Positions 6,981-7,201 of a stretch of DNA of 7,201 bases are shown piece after piece. The stretch is from an uncultured Christensenella sp. Lineage in GTDB: Bacteria; Bacillota; Clostridia; Christensenellales; Borkfalkiaceae. The translations under genes were made by a program, and so were the position numbers. Below the pieces are notes generated by a model. The model was not told where the DNA came from. It ran no database searches and worked only from the letters and a program-made list of their open reading frames with translations. The first letter of the stretch is position 1. Each line of letters opens with the position of its first letter. The stretch lies in contig CAJUHC010000007.1 in the NCBI GenBank assembly GCA_910586345.1, forward strand, positions 16,235 through 23,435, given 5' to 3'.

Positions 6981-6996
6981 ACACAATATATTGTGT
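6981..6996. promoter_or_regulatory. Perfect 16-bp palindrome ACACAATATATTGTGT, possible operator
   Basis: All eight base pairs of each half-site match. It is centred about 57 bp upstream of the centre of the -35 element, near -90 relative to the predicted start, a position more usual for an activator or distal regulator than for a blocking repressor. The ACACAAT/ATTGTGT half-sites suit a dimeric DNA-binding protein. No regulator gene is visible in the window. Confidence 0.45.
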
Positions 6997-7103
6997 ATTT
7001 TGCTCTTTTTGTCCGCGAAAATGCGCTAAAATTGAATTTTTTTGGCGTGTCTGTATTTTAATTAAAGGAAAATATTAGTTTCAAGTCAAATATTGGCAAG
7101 CCG

Positions 7104-7134
7104 AAAACAGAACCCGAACAGCGTTCGGGGTCTG
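7104..7134 (-). terminator. Probable intrinsic terminator of the gene entering from the right edge
   Basis: On the minus strand CCCGAAC and GTTCGGG form a perfect 7-bp stem around loop GCT (7129-7113). One mismatch lower, CAGA and TCTG add four more pairs. The stem is followed by TTTT (7107-7104), a short U tract. It starts 6 nt after the TAA at 7143-7141, the normal position for a terminator. The short U tract makes efficiency uncertain; the plus strand has no T run next to the stem. Confidence 0.65.
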
Positions 7135-7140
7135 CCGTAA

Positions 7141-7201
7141 TTATTTCTTTTCAGCGCCTGCATCCGTCTTTTCGGGTGCGGTTTGCCGAGCAGGTTTCTG
7201 T
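7141..7201 (-). CDS. C-terminal end of an unidentified protein (5' part outside the window)
   Basis: One minus-strand frame is open from the window edge to TAA (7143-7141) and gives 19 residues ending in TDAGAEKK. The composition (Lys, Ala, Glu, Pro, Thr, no hydrophobic core) is typical of the disordered charged tails found on ribosomal and other nucleic-acid-binding proteins, but that is too little to name it. Support comes mainly from the terminator-like hairpin 6 nt after the stop. The other two frames were not favoured: one stops at a TGA within the same stretch. It appears to be a separate transcription unit from the surface-protein operon. Confidence 0.5.
   Translation of the reverse strand, partial: QKPARQTAPEKTDAGAEKK

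Larger units (their letters stand above)
6773..7140. other. Gene-free AT-rich spacer
   Basis: This 368-bp stretch separates the operon from the upstream gene. It holds the promoter, the palindrome, the leader hairpins and the upstream terminator described separately. The part from 6997 to 7103 is AT-rich and shows no convincing ORF with a ribosome-binding site on either strand, and no recognisable riboswitch or tRNA. Confidence 0.75.

Noticed and set aside
6961..7054. Direct repeat GTGTCTGT at 6961-6968 and 7047-7054
   Set aside because: Eight bases repeated once in the same orientation is weak, and there is no symmetry or link to the promoter elements.
7061..7089. A second possible minus-strand promoter, TTGACT, 17 bp, TTTAAT
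   Set aside because: Both boxes match 5 of 6, but the region is very AT-rich where such matches arise by chance, and the promoter at 6906-6934 is better and better placed.

Overview
The window looks like a chromosomal segment from a Gram-positive-type anaerobe of the Bacillota, plausibly an uncultured gut clostridium. The order Christensenellales is only a guess from the style of the surface protein. The signs are strong AAGGAG/GAGG ribosome-binding sites, a sigma-A-type promoter in an AT-rich spacer, a GTG start, and a giant secreted protein of DUF6273-like and MBG/YDG-like modules. No mobile element, CRISPR array, rRNA or tRNA is visible.

All supported genes lie on the minus strand. At the right edge (7141-7201) is the Lys/Ala/Glu-rich C-terminal tail of a gene that starts outside the window. 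It is followed by a hairpin that probably terminates it (7104-7134). A gene-free AT-rich spacer (6773-7140) then carries a perfect 16-bp palindrome, a near-consensus promoter (TTGAAA, 17 bp, TATAAT) and a leader of about 126 nt with two possible hairpins. From that promoter reads a 1930-residue surface protein (980-6772): signal peptide, DUF6273-like module, a long run of beta-rich repeats of roughly 80-115 residues, one transmembrane helix and a short Asp/Glu/Tyr cytoplasmic tail. Twelve bases after its stop begins a second gene (1-967), cut by the left edge. It encodes a single-pass membrane protein with a Lys/Arg-rich juxtamembrane segment and a long charged coiled coil. This gene has no stop inside the window, so an ORF scan that requires a stop would miss it.

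The two large genes form a tight operon. The Shine-Dalgarno of the second overlaps the stop codon of the first, which suggests translational coupling. The first protein is mostly outside the cell with an acidic inner tail; the second is mostly inside with a strongly basic segment at the membrane. The main hypothesis is that they form a transmembrane complex linking a giant surface fibre to a cytoplasmic coiled-coil scaffold. That is inference: neither function can be read from sequence alone.
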